Source of the DNA: Mytilus edulis
Lineage: Eukaryota > Mollusca > Bivalvia > Mytilida > Mytilidae
DNA length: 64,000 nucleotides
Direction of reading: 5' to 3'
NCBI RefSeq assembly: GCF_963676685.1
Contig: NC_092356.1
Coordinates: 21,501,750-21,565,749, forward strand
Shown here: piece after piece, positions 1-12,300 of the stretch
Layout of the letters: each line of letters begins with the position of its first letter
Position numbering within the stretch: position 1 is the first letter of the stretch
Notes under the pieces: model-generated
What the model was told of the DNA's origin: nothing
Seen by the model: the letters and a program-made list of their open reading frames with translations, nothing else
Databases searched by the model: none
Translations under genes and position numbers: made by a program

Positions 1-52
1 TTAAGGAGTATCAATATGAAACCAGTGCTGATTTGGACAAGGAAAAGCATAA

Positions 53-355
53 TAAATATAAAAAAGAAGATGTGGTATGATTGCCAATGAGACAACTATC
101 CACAAAAGACCAAAATGACACAGACATTAACAACTATAGGTCACTGTACGGCCTTCAACAATGAGCAAAGCCCATACAGCATAGTCAGCTATAATAGTCC
201 CCGATAAGACAATGTAAAACAATTCAAACGAGAAAACTAACGGCCTTATTTATGTAAAAACAAATATGTAACACATAAACAAACGACAACCACTGAATTA
301 CAGGCTCCTGACTTGGGACAGGCACATACATAATTAATGTGGCGGGGTTAAAACA
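53..355. repeat. Dispersed repeat family A, copy 1
   Basis: This is a roughly 300-bp sequence containing TGGTATGATTGCCAATGAG and then a conserved body up to GTGGCGGGGTTAAA. Clearly related copies occur at 14945-15110, 16325-16690 and 25838-26200. The multi-copy nature is read directly from the window. No target duplication was found, so the class is unknown. It abuts the 3'-most visible EXOSC10 exon. Confidence 0.8.
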
Positions 356-362
356 TATATAC

Positions 363-3300
363 CCTATACTTTCATCCTCCACTCTGGCTATTCTGTCTCT
401 CCAGGAATATAAGTTTTTTAATGCAGCCAATTGTCTAGAGTTGAACACTTTCTTACTCTTCTTGTATAATTCCATGTATAAACCATCTGTGTATATAGGT
501 TTTCTGTACACCTATAATCAAGGAAATTCTTCTTTCAAAACAAAGAAAAACATTGGGTACTTTTTTCATTTGAACGTCTTGAGCTTACTAAATGATAAGT
601 TATACCTTCTCCTGGAAAGCTTACATAAATACTGAACCACAACTATTTACCAGGCTATTATTTGTAATGACATGAGCAACATGATTGGTACCACATGTGG
701 AGCAGGATATTTTTACCCTTAAGGAGCACTTGAGATCACCCCTAGTTTTTGGTGGGGTTCCTGTTGTTTATTCTTTAGTTTTATATGTTGTGTCATGTGT
801 ACTATTGTTTGTTTGTTTGTCTTTTTCATTTTTAGCCATGGCGTTGTCAGTTTATTTTCGATTTAGGAGTTTGACTGTCCCTCTGGTATCTTTTGTCCCT
901 GTTTTTTGAGCTTTCTAACCTTGCTTAACCTTACAATGACTCTTTACATTTTCTACCCAACTGATACTAACCTGTGAACAGACTCTAGTACTCTTCTGAA
1001 TAACAGAATGAAGGAGATTATTCTGTTCATTTCCTCTCTCAATCAATTCATTTCTCATCTTGTCATAGATATACAGTAAATAGTGGGTGTCTTCTCTCGC
1101 ATACTTGATTAATTCTTCAGGGAGTGGTCTGTAAAAATATTAAAAGAATTATCTCCCCTCATTAATGGTGAATTGTCTACCCTTTGCACAAGTGATTATG
1201 CAGATTTCACCACAAAAGTTGTATTTATACTTGTAATAAAGCAAACAGACAGATATACAGTCAGTTTTTTATTTCTTTGTCAGAGTTCTGCAACAGTAAC
1301 TTTTATGGTTTAGATTTTAAAGTCTTCATTGTGATCATGATTAATGTTTATAGCCATGTACAGTTCGTTTTATTGGTTATAAAGGATAAATTTTGCAGTC
1401 ATATGACTACACTTAACCTATAGCTATTAAAATGTATAAACCAGCTGCATTTGTTTACACCTGTCCTAAGTCAGGAACCTGAGGTTCAGTAGTTGCTTTT
1501 TGTTGATGTGTTTCATAATGGTTTCTCTTTTTTTTTTATAGACTTGACCATTGGTTTTCCCATTTGAATGGTTTAACACTAGTAATATTTTGGAGCCCTT
1601 TATAGCTTACTGTTAAGTATGAGCCAAGGCTTCGTGTTGAAGACTGTGAATTGACCTATAATGGTTTTTCTTTTCAAATGTGACTTGGATGGAGAGTTGT
1701 CTCATTGGCTCTCATACCACATCTTCTTATATTTATTTACTATATTCAATTACCTTATTCTCCAATCAGCTAACTGATACTGTTTATCTGCCTCTACCTG
1801 ACAATAAACCTGTAACAAATGTGCCAGGGAGTGCCGTGCCATATTCAACACTCTAGCAGCCTGTCCTGTATCAAACATGTTGATAATATACAACCCTAAA
1901 TCTCTTTGCAACCAGCCGATGTCCATATCTGCACCATGTAACACCTAAAACAGATAATTAACATTAATTCATAGTTTATACAATGTTCTCCTTGAACTTG
2001 AACAAACATGATTAAAACGATTGCTTGGACACTGATCACTTTTCATTTGACCCTGTTTCAGAGGTTCAAAATGGATATTGATTTGATTTACAATCAAATT
2101 TTCTTAGAAAACTGTCATGAATTTATGCAAAAATTAGATTTAGACGAAATTCATTTACATTTATAACATCACAAAAACATCACTAATGACTCAATTGCTC
2201 AAAATCTCTTTTATAAGGCCAAAAAAAAATATATGTCTGTTTCCTGCTTCCAAGGCAAATAAATCAGGGTCGGTAGGTCGGGGATTTTTTTTTTTTTGTT
2301 TTTTTTTTTGCACTCCCTGTCAGATTTGCAGGTGGTTAAATGTCATGTTTGGTTAGGGTCCTGTACCCCAAAATGATTTAATCCCTTTAAAGAAGCTTTA
2401 ATTGAATAATCCTCCCAGTGCTGACATTTTTTAAACCTTAATTGTAGCACATTTGTGCTGGGAGCAGCCATTTTGATTGTTTGGGCATAGTAAAATACGG
2501 ATCTGGATCGGACCGGAAATGAATTTTCCGGATTTGAATAAAAAGATCTAGGGTCGGGGGGTTTGAGTCAGGGTCGGTCGGGAAACAGGAAACAGACATA
2601 TATTTTTTTTTGGCCTAAGAAAGATTTTGACTTTTTTACATATGTTTCATAAAATTTTCATTACATTATCCCATCTTAAAAATTTCAGAACTTAAGGGCC
2701 AATATTATGTGTTATTGAACTAACTCCTTTGAATCCTACTTTCACCAAGATCATTTCTAAGTTTTAAAGATGCGCTAACAAAATCTAATATTTCACCAAA
2801 GCTGAACATGCTGAACAAGAATGGATATGAATGACATTTAATGTATAATAATTACATTAGATGTATGTTTCATTATAATACTTTATTCTGATTGGTTAAC
2901 TGCACATCATGTGTTATTCCGTATTTTTAAAACAGTTGCATTGCTCAATACAACTTATCATTCATGATAACACGTGGTCCAACAATAAAGTGCACAGGTG
3001 AATTAAATAAAAAAGATATATAAAATTCGTGTTTTCATGATCATAGCTAAAAAATGTAATTATAAGTATTGAATGCTTCTTTTTATAACTTTATAGGGTT
3101 GTAAAAGCGTTGACCGTGTGCACATTTTTAGAATGAAGTGCTACCGCGCTTCATTCAAAATGTACTTCGGTCACCGCTTTTACACCCCAATAAATTTACA
3201 AAAAGAAGCATTCAATTCTTAAATGCAAAGTTAATGGTATTTAAAAAAATTCTAGCTTTAAACATGAAAAAAAAGTCTATAATTATACCTTTAATATAGA

Positions 3301-6300
3301 GGGATCTGTAAAAACTACATTTAGTAAATGTAGTTCATTCCGAAGTTCTAATGTATCAATAATATAGTCATTGGTTCTGGTAGAGATCTGCATCAGACAC
3401 GTCAATCCTTGAAATGATCTGTACGAATGGTGCTGAAATAAAACAATAACTAAGTTAATAACATATTTAGAATCTTATGAGTAATTCTTTTCTTTTCTGT
3501 TAGTTTATTTTGAAGTTGAATCACAAAACAAATCTTAAATTAACATAATATTTTGTCTTTGCATTTTCAAAGACAAAGACACAGTTATCAATGGTTTCAC
3601 TTGTACTCTTTCAAAAAAAATGGCTACCAGTATATGTATTTAATGTCTAGAAACGCATCCTTAAACATATAAAATGTAGTACAACTATTTCTGGGGGACC
3701 TTTTTTGCACAATTCTGTTATACTCTTTAGAATATAACAGTATTGTATTTTAAGCACTGACGGTATCACTTGGTGATTTTATGGTCTCAAATTAATTTTA
3801 CTGGTGTCTTGTAAGCAGAGCCAATAAACCAGTATTTACTACCATCAAATCACCAATTGATACCATTGGAGCTTAAAATTAGGGATGTCAAAAGATTTGA
3901 AATTTAACACTCGGTCATGATACTTGCGAGTGCTCAAGTACTCCGATGAATCTTAAATGTCTATTGAAAAGTAAAGATTTTAGGTGGGATGCAGTGTTTT
4001 TGTTTTTACCTTCATACACTTATTAACAAAAAGACAAACGTACTACAAAAATAACTTGATCCTCTGTTAAGTGTATCTGACCTCCTTTTTTGTGTCAATT
4101 TAACAATGAATACTTGACCGCCGTTTCTACTAATAACCTATCATAATAGCAATTATTGTTTGTGTAGGTGTTCATGAACCAATTTAGAAACATGCCAATA
4201 AAACCATAAATATTTGCATATAAAAGTCTGACAAAGTAGACAATAAGTGTCATCTGTTCCTGTTGAGTTGGTATTTTTTATATTACCACTTGTTCATTAA
4301 TTTGTCAACAACAATATAGGACTTCAAATTACTTGTGCTTGTTCGTGTTGCTCAGTCTTCAGTTTTCTGTGTTTTGTTTTTTTGCACTATGTTTGTCTGT
4401 TTGTGTTTTTCCTCAAATGTTAGCCATCATGGGGCATTGTCAGTTGATTTTCAACTTATGAGTTTGACTGTCGCCTCTCTTTAAATGTAAATTAAACAAT
4501 AATTAAGTTTCAAACAAAGAGTAATTAAATTAATTTAAACGTACATATCATACCAATAACTTATACATAGAAGTCTCGTTTAACAAACAAAGGTAAGTTT
4601 ACGGCTTGTGATGAGTTATTAATCCATGAAAGTGTTGATTCGTGTACAAACACCGTTCAAAATGTCTCTAATCAGTAGGGTTCACCAAAGGGCACTTTAA
4701 ATTTATTCTTGTTTAGAATATAATCTAGTCAAGAACTTCAGATGAAAGACTGTTTGAGTTTCAATTTTTTTTTACAAGTAGTGCCCTTGACAACTTCTCC
4801 TCGGAAAGGAACGGACTACTATATGCTAGTACCAAATAGAAGTCTCAGGATAATCGAATTATTGTTGGTAATGAATTCAAAATAGTATTACGAAGGGGAT
4901 ATTTCAAGAGAACTAAAGTGAGCGGAAATGTGAGAACTATCTCAAGATTTATAACAGGCAAAAGAGTATCTGAGTACTAAAAGTGTACTTGAGTACTCTG
5001 GCTTCCGACCGATTACCTGAATACTTGAGTACTCGGTGCAATCCCTACTTAAAATATAATACCGTTATCTACATTCTAATAAAATCTGGCAGAAAACAAC
5101 ATCAATAAAATCTGCCATACCTCGTATGCACTTGTGCTTTCTTTTCATAGCATCAATTGTAAATTGATGACAAGAAAATTGGTGATGTTATCCAATAAAT
5201 ATGAACATTAAAAGCAATGTTGCATTAGAATAACAATTTAGAACAATTGTTGAGAGGTTTAAGATCTCAATTTGTGTTCATATTATTTACCTCTAAATCA
5301 ATGGCTATTTCTTCTTGCGTCATGAGTGTGTTACACAAATCTTTTAGTTCTTCAAGATTTGTGACTATCATACATTCTGTTTCAGCTAGAGGCTTGGGGT
5401 CCTACAATGACAACAGTGAAATAGATTTCCTAAAGCATTTAAAAGATATGTTAGATGTCCGACACAATTTTTCAATAACGTTAGACATTACTTGAATTGT
5501 ATGTATAATAACCAACATAATTGAGTCCTATAATTTAACTGTCAATTACAAAATGTGATGAATAGTTTTCAATGACTATTTTTTCTTCTTGAATATGCTG
5601 ATACTGCAAAGAAATATTTACCATAGGTGCTGATACGTTGAGAGATTTCTGTAAAGGTTTAAGATGGGCCAGTTCATGTTGATATGGATGAGGATACCTG
5701 AAATTATTAATAAAGTCATAAACATAACTAATGTTATAAAACTGATTCAGTATTTCATACTTGTTACTAATAATATCAAACATTTAAATACATTTTTATT
5801 TAAATTATAAAAAAATAGATTTGAAATTGACTAGATAATAAGATTTGAATTTCGTTCAAATTAAGACTGTTATCTCAAGTTTGATGAATATTTTGTTATA
5901 CAAAAGCAATGTCTGCTGAGGTCTTTCATGGCAATTATTTATATTTTCAAAAATTTGAAGACCTTTCTTTCCTTACTTCAAATTGAAAAATGTTCAAAGA
6001 GGCAGTATTTACTATTTCACAAAATAAGTTGACATTTTTTTCAAGAATAAAGTACACATTGTAAAGGATATTAAAATGAGGTATTTTGGTGGCAAATGTT
6101 TAAAATAACTTATTTTTTCATAAAGTTGACTTTTAAAGACTCAAAATTCTGTTAATGACAGGGATTGAACAGATTTTAAATAACTTACTGAAATGCTGGA
6201 TTTTCTGTCATTTCTGGTGTGATATCCTCAGGTAATTGTAAGCTTTCTGAAATAATTACTTCAGATTTAATATACTATGACAAAATTATAAGCACTATTT

Positions 6301-9300
6301 GGCTCCTGTTACTACACTAAAATTTTATTAAAAATTGATGAGCAAACTAAACAAAAAGTCAGAGCTAAAAAGAATTATGTTAGTTCATAAGTAAGTGTAT
6401 AAATAAACAAGTGGGTCCTCCTGGCTAAAATGTATATTATTTTGAAACCACTGTATTGTATATATATTATTTTATATATAGATGCATATTTATGTACATA
6501 TAACTTCCTATGTACCTGCAATGGTTATGAGAATAAAGGTATTGGTATAGGGAGAACTAAATAGATCACTATTCAATAAGGTCAGTTACTTGGCATTTCT
6601 TAAAAATTAGTATCATTGTATCCCTGTTCGAATTCCCAATACAAGATCACAAAGATTAGAAGAATTATTGTGATTATAACCTGTTCCATTTTTCACAATA
6701 ATTATAACATCACAATTAATTTCTATATTCACAGTATACAGGGTATATATGTTTCGTAATACATAATAATACCTTCTAATGTCTTCATAGCATTTGGTTT
6801 GTATCGAATGCAGGGTACAAAAGGTCTATTTACATTATCAATTTTGTCTCTAAATCTCATCTGAGGTCGTTGTATATTTCTTGCTGTCAATAATCTGTAA
6901 CTGGACAAATTATTTCCCTGTCCAGGTGAAGACTGGAAAAAAAATTTAATTAAAACAAATGCTGATTTTATTAATAATGAGTCATATTTAAAACAAATGC
7001 TGATTTTATTAATAATGAGTCATAACAACAAAATAAAACAATCGGTCAATGAAATAAAAAAAAAATAAGTTGCAAATAAATCTATCACTACAAAATCCTA
7101 GTCTGACTTCAAAATTTCATTATATGAATGCTTTTATTTTTCTGTTTTTGCTCATCAAACTGGAATTGAGTCAAGGATTACTGCAAAAAGATACTTGTTT
7201 ATTGTATTGCAGGTTGTCAGTGTACTTTAAACTTTTGACAGATTTCCCACTGTCAATCAAAAGCTTTTAGTGTATTTTGATCTAGTCAAAAAGAGTCTTT
7301 TGTTTCATGAAATGTATTGGTTGTCATAACTCCTCAATCAGGAATCTCCACTACTTGTTCTATGATGCTAAAATAACTTGGTCAAATAATCTTCTCCATG
7401 GTAAATTATGCCAATCACAATCAGTGAAAAATGTCTTCATATTCATTTTGGTTTTGCAAGTCTTTGTCAATTTTGTACTGTAAATAATTCACTTTTTCTA
7501 CAGGACCCTCAAAGTTACTTTTTTAATGCCTCTAGGGGGATATCAGGCTAATGACTGCTATCAAAGTATCTGAGTTCACTAGAGAACACAATGATCAAGT
7601 TCAGAAGATTTATTTCATTATCTATTTATCTTTTCAGCAAAGGCTAGGCCACACTTAAAAATATTTTGGTTTGCCCAAACCCTACCCGAGACTGTGGGTA
7701 GGTAGGTAGGCATTTTCTTTTTTTTTTCTTTGGCAAAGATAAATTGAAGTTTCAGATGTTCTTTTGTCTCCATGCCTATCTAATTAAAAAAAAACTTTTT
7801 CACATCAGGACAATAAAAGATTTTGAGAAGGCACCTTTGTCCTGGGTAGGTAGGGTTAGGGCAAACACACACATTCTTTTTTATGGCCCTATGGACAATT
7901 CATAATTTAAAAATAATTAATTAGTTTTAAATTCAATTACCAGTATACGTATGTAATTAAAAGTAACCCCTTACACATGACAAGATTACAAAACAGCATT
8001 TAAATTCTGTAGAGAATGTGCCTACACAGAACTTTGCAGAGATGCTCTGTTAAAATTGACCTTTAACAAGTTAGTTATCAATTTTGTATACTTTTCCTTC
8101 TTTGATACCTTTTTATTCCAGCTAGCTGTGGCATTATGTTTTGGGGTAGCTGATGCTACAACTAATGTTGTTTCTTTCTTCTTGATCCCAGATGCTTCAT
8201 CTAGCCAGCCACCCTAAAATTCAAATAAATATATATATTTTTGTATGATAACATCTTATCTCGGATATTAAGAAAAGAAGAAAATAAGACTTTCTTAATC
8301 ATGTAAAAAAAATATATGAATGTCTAAGTATTATATAACTCTAACTCCAAATTAATTTACCTGTACCAGTAAATATAAAACACTTGTATAAGAATTACCC
8401 CTGACCTAGGGTCCGGAAACAGTCATATTTGCCAGTCTTGTCCTTAACTGAAAGTATGTTGTCCTAAGCGTGTAATTGGAATTTAGGTCAAATTTTATTT
8501 TTCAACAGAAAAAATTTCGGTTATTGTGTTGAGATCGAGTTTCAAAATTGCCATTTTGAACATATTTTTGTTTTGTTATCAAATTTATGTAATTAAACTG
8601 CCACTCCAGTATAGTGTTATAAATCCTGAGGGCCCTCCTAATAACTTTATTAATGCCTCGGGGAGCTATTGGCTAATGATCGCTAATCTCTTTACCTGTA
8701 TATTTAATTCACACCTGGCTATTAATCACAAGCTCCGAACTAATATTATAAAGAAATTAAAATTCCATACCAACTGTCTTCATTATTTAATTACTTTTCA
8801 GCTAAGACAATTGTCAATTATGATTTAAAATTAAATCAAAACTTGATTTAATTTACATAGAAAATAGTATTTTTTCACTATTTTTTTACACACATGCTTT
8901 GTTTACTGTGTAATACGCATGCTTGAAATTCTCTTCCGCATTTATGAATTAGTCAAAAAATATTCTGTATTTGTAAAAGCAGTCATGATTATAAGATAAT
9001 TGTATTCAAATGTATGAAAAATCTTACAAATGAATGTCATTTCTATCTAAATCATGACTTTCAGTCATCTGCTATTTTACAATCCAAGATGCCAAAAGGC
9101 TCCATTTTTACCTTAAAATAACAAATGGAACTTTTTTTTCATGATTTTTGAAAGGAGTTACACAATTGCCTATTATACATGGCTAAATACGGTAAATACT
9201 GTACCTATACATGTTAAAAGGTATAGTTTACACATATTTATTTATAGTGGATTGGGAAACAAGTTTTGCAACTTATATTAATCCCTTTCAACTTTGCGGG

Positions 9301-12300
9301 TGCGAGTGCTGCCTTGTAGCGGCATTAGCTTACTCTTTTCAAAATCTACAAGGGTGTCTTTAACGTGCAAGAGATATGGCTCTCTCTTAACACGGGTCAG
9401 CCATTTCTCGTCCCCTTCCGATGGACTATCATCATTTCCTCAAGACCATACTCGCAGATGGTGTCAAGGGAGAGCCAAAAATTGAGTTCCTGAAATTTTC
9501 ATCTCAAACGTGAATCGAACCAGGAACCTTTGTGTTAGTAGTCCGATGCACTAACCACTACACTACGGCTCTCATAAAGAGATATGAATATAAAATGAAA
9601 TAATTACCACTCTTTCCAGTATTTGGTCATTAGCATCAATGAGAACATCAAACTTATCCTCAAGGTCAACAGCACTGCTATTACCCGTCAGATTCCCCTT
9701 CACACTCTGATACTTCAAAATACTCTGGATTCTGAAAACAAAATAACACCATTTTGTAAGTTCTGAAACAGATTTTTTGGGGTTTGTTTATATTTTTCAG
9801 AGCTGTTTAGTGTGACGTCTGTTTTCGCTTGACTAGTACACATTTTTTGCTAAGTGGACAAATCACATTTGTGGGAATAGTTATAATCAAAGGTACCAGG
9901 ATTATAATTTAGTACGCCAGACGCGTAGGAAGATACTTTTCAAGTATGGTTGAAATGTATGATGTTATTTTAAAAGTTAAAGAACCGCAGTTGAAATTAT
10001 TTTTTGCATCTGATAACTTCATGTCAATGTCAAACTGAATCAAGCGGTTTTCACTTTTGCAATTTTCATTTTTACAGCTGACATATTAACAAGAGGCTGT
10101 CACAACGACAGCAAACCGGATTTATTAACATTTATTTGTGTCCTGGCAATATCACAAGAACCATTACTGATGAATGTGAAAGTTAAAATCGTTAATATCA
10201 AATTTGACCTCCATTTTGTCATCAGTATCAACATATTAAAATTTGAAAAGCTTAGATTGAATGGTTAATGAGTAAATGCAACAACGTGAATGGAAACGCC
10301 ATTTTACGATCTTTCAAGAACCATAACTCCTGAACGGTAAAAGTCAAAATCGTCATTATTGAACTTGACCTCTATTTTATCATCAGTAACAACATATAAA
10401 AATTTCAAAAGCTTTGGTTGAATGGTTCATGAGAAAATGCACGGACACGACTCGAAACACCATTTTTCAATCTTTCAAGAACCATAACTCCTGAACGGTA
10501 ACAATCAAAATCGCCATTATTGAACTTGACCTTCATTTAGTTGTCAGTAACAACATATTAAAATTTTAAAAGCTTTGGTTGAACGGTTCATGAGTTAATG
10601 CACGGACACGACTGGAAACTCCATTTTTCAATCTTTCAAGAACCATAACTCCTGAACGGTAAAAGTCAAACTCGCCATTATTGAACTTGACCTTCATTTA
10701 GTTGTCAGTAACAACATATTAAAATTTTAAAAGCTTTGGTTGAACGGTTCATGAGTTAATGCACGAACACGACTGGAAACTCCATTTTTCAATCTTTCAA
10801 GAACCATAACTCCTGAACGGTAAAAGTCAAAATCGCCATTATTGAACTTGACCTTCATTTAGTTGTCAGTAACAACATATTAAAATTTTAAAAGCTTCGG
10901 TTGAACGGTTCATGAGTTAATGCACGGACAACATTTGATTCCCGCCCGCCCGCCCGCCGTACATCCCCAAATCAATAACCGACATTTTTGTCACAAAAAT
11001 CCGGTTAAAAATCATAAAACATAAAAGTTTATGAATTACATTAATATGTCATTTGTCATATAATCATGATAATATAAAGTAGTAGTACAACCCTAAATGT
11101 CTTAAATCATATATACATACTGATGTGATTCATAAGTGTTTCTTGTTTTTTTAATTTAATACAGATTTAACTAGAGGCTCTAAAGAGCCTGTGTCGCTCA
11201 CCTTGGTCTTGTGCATATTAAACAATGGACACGGATAAATTCATGACATAATTGTGTTTTGGTGATAGTGATGTGTTTGTAGATCTTACTTTACTGAGCA
11301 TTCTTATTGCTACAATTATCTCTATCTATAATGAACTTGGCCCAGTAATTTCAGTGGAAAATATTTTCAAAAAATTTACAAAAATTTATGAAAAATGTTA
11401 AAAATTAACTGTAAAGGGCAATAACTCCTTAAGGGGTCAATTGACTATTTTGGTCATGTTAACTTATTTGTAGATCTTATTTTGCTGAACGTTATTGCTG
11501 TATACAGTTTATCTCTATCTATAATAATATTCAAGATAATAACCAAAAACAGCAAAATTTCATTAAAATTACCAATTCAGGGGCAGCAACCCAACAACAG
11601 GTTGTCTGATTCATCTGAAAATTTCAGGACAGATAGATCTTGACCTGATAAACACTTTAACCAGATGTCAGATTTGCTCTAAATGCTTTGGTTTTTGAGT
11701 TATAAGCCAAAAACTGCATTTTACCCCCATGTTCTATTTTTAGCCATGGCGGCCATCTTGGTTGGTTGGCCGAAACACGCCACACATTTTTTAAACTAGA
11801 TATCCCAAAGATGGTTGTGGCCAAGTTTGGTTTAATTTGGCCCAGTAGTTTCAGAGGAGAAGATTTTTGTAAAAGATAACTTAGATTTACGAAAAATGGT
11901 TAAAAATTGACTATAAAGGTCAATAACTCCTAAAGGGGTCAACTGACCATTTTGGTCATGTTGACTTATTTGTAAATCTTACTTTGCTGAACATTATTGC
12001 TGTTTACAGTTTATCTCTATCTATAATAATATTCAAGATAATAGCCAAAAACAGCAAAAATTCCCTAAAATTACCAGTTCAGGGGCAGCAACCCAATAAC
12101 GGGTTGTCGGATTCATCTGAAAATTTGAGGGCAGATAGATCTTGACCTGATAAACAATTTTACCCCATTTCAGATTTGCTCTAAATGCTTTGGTTTTTGA
12201 GTAATAAGCCAAAAACTGCATTTTACCCCTATGTTCTATTTTTAGCCATGGTGGCCATCTTGGTTGGTTGGCCGGGTCACGCCACACATTTTTTAAACTA

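Noticed and set aside
9500..9575. Possible tRNA gene on the minus strand
   Set aside because: The A and B boxes are present, but the acceptor and anticodon stems do not pair and the sequence continues into a SINE body.
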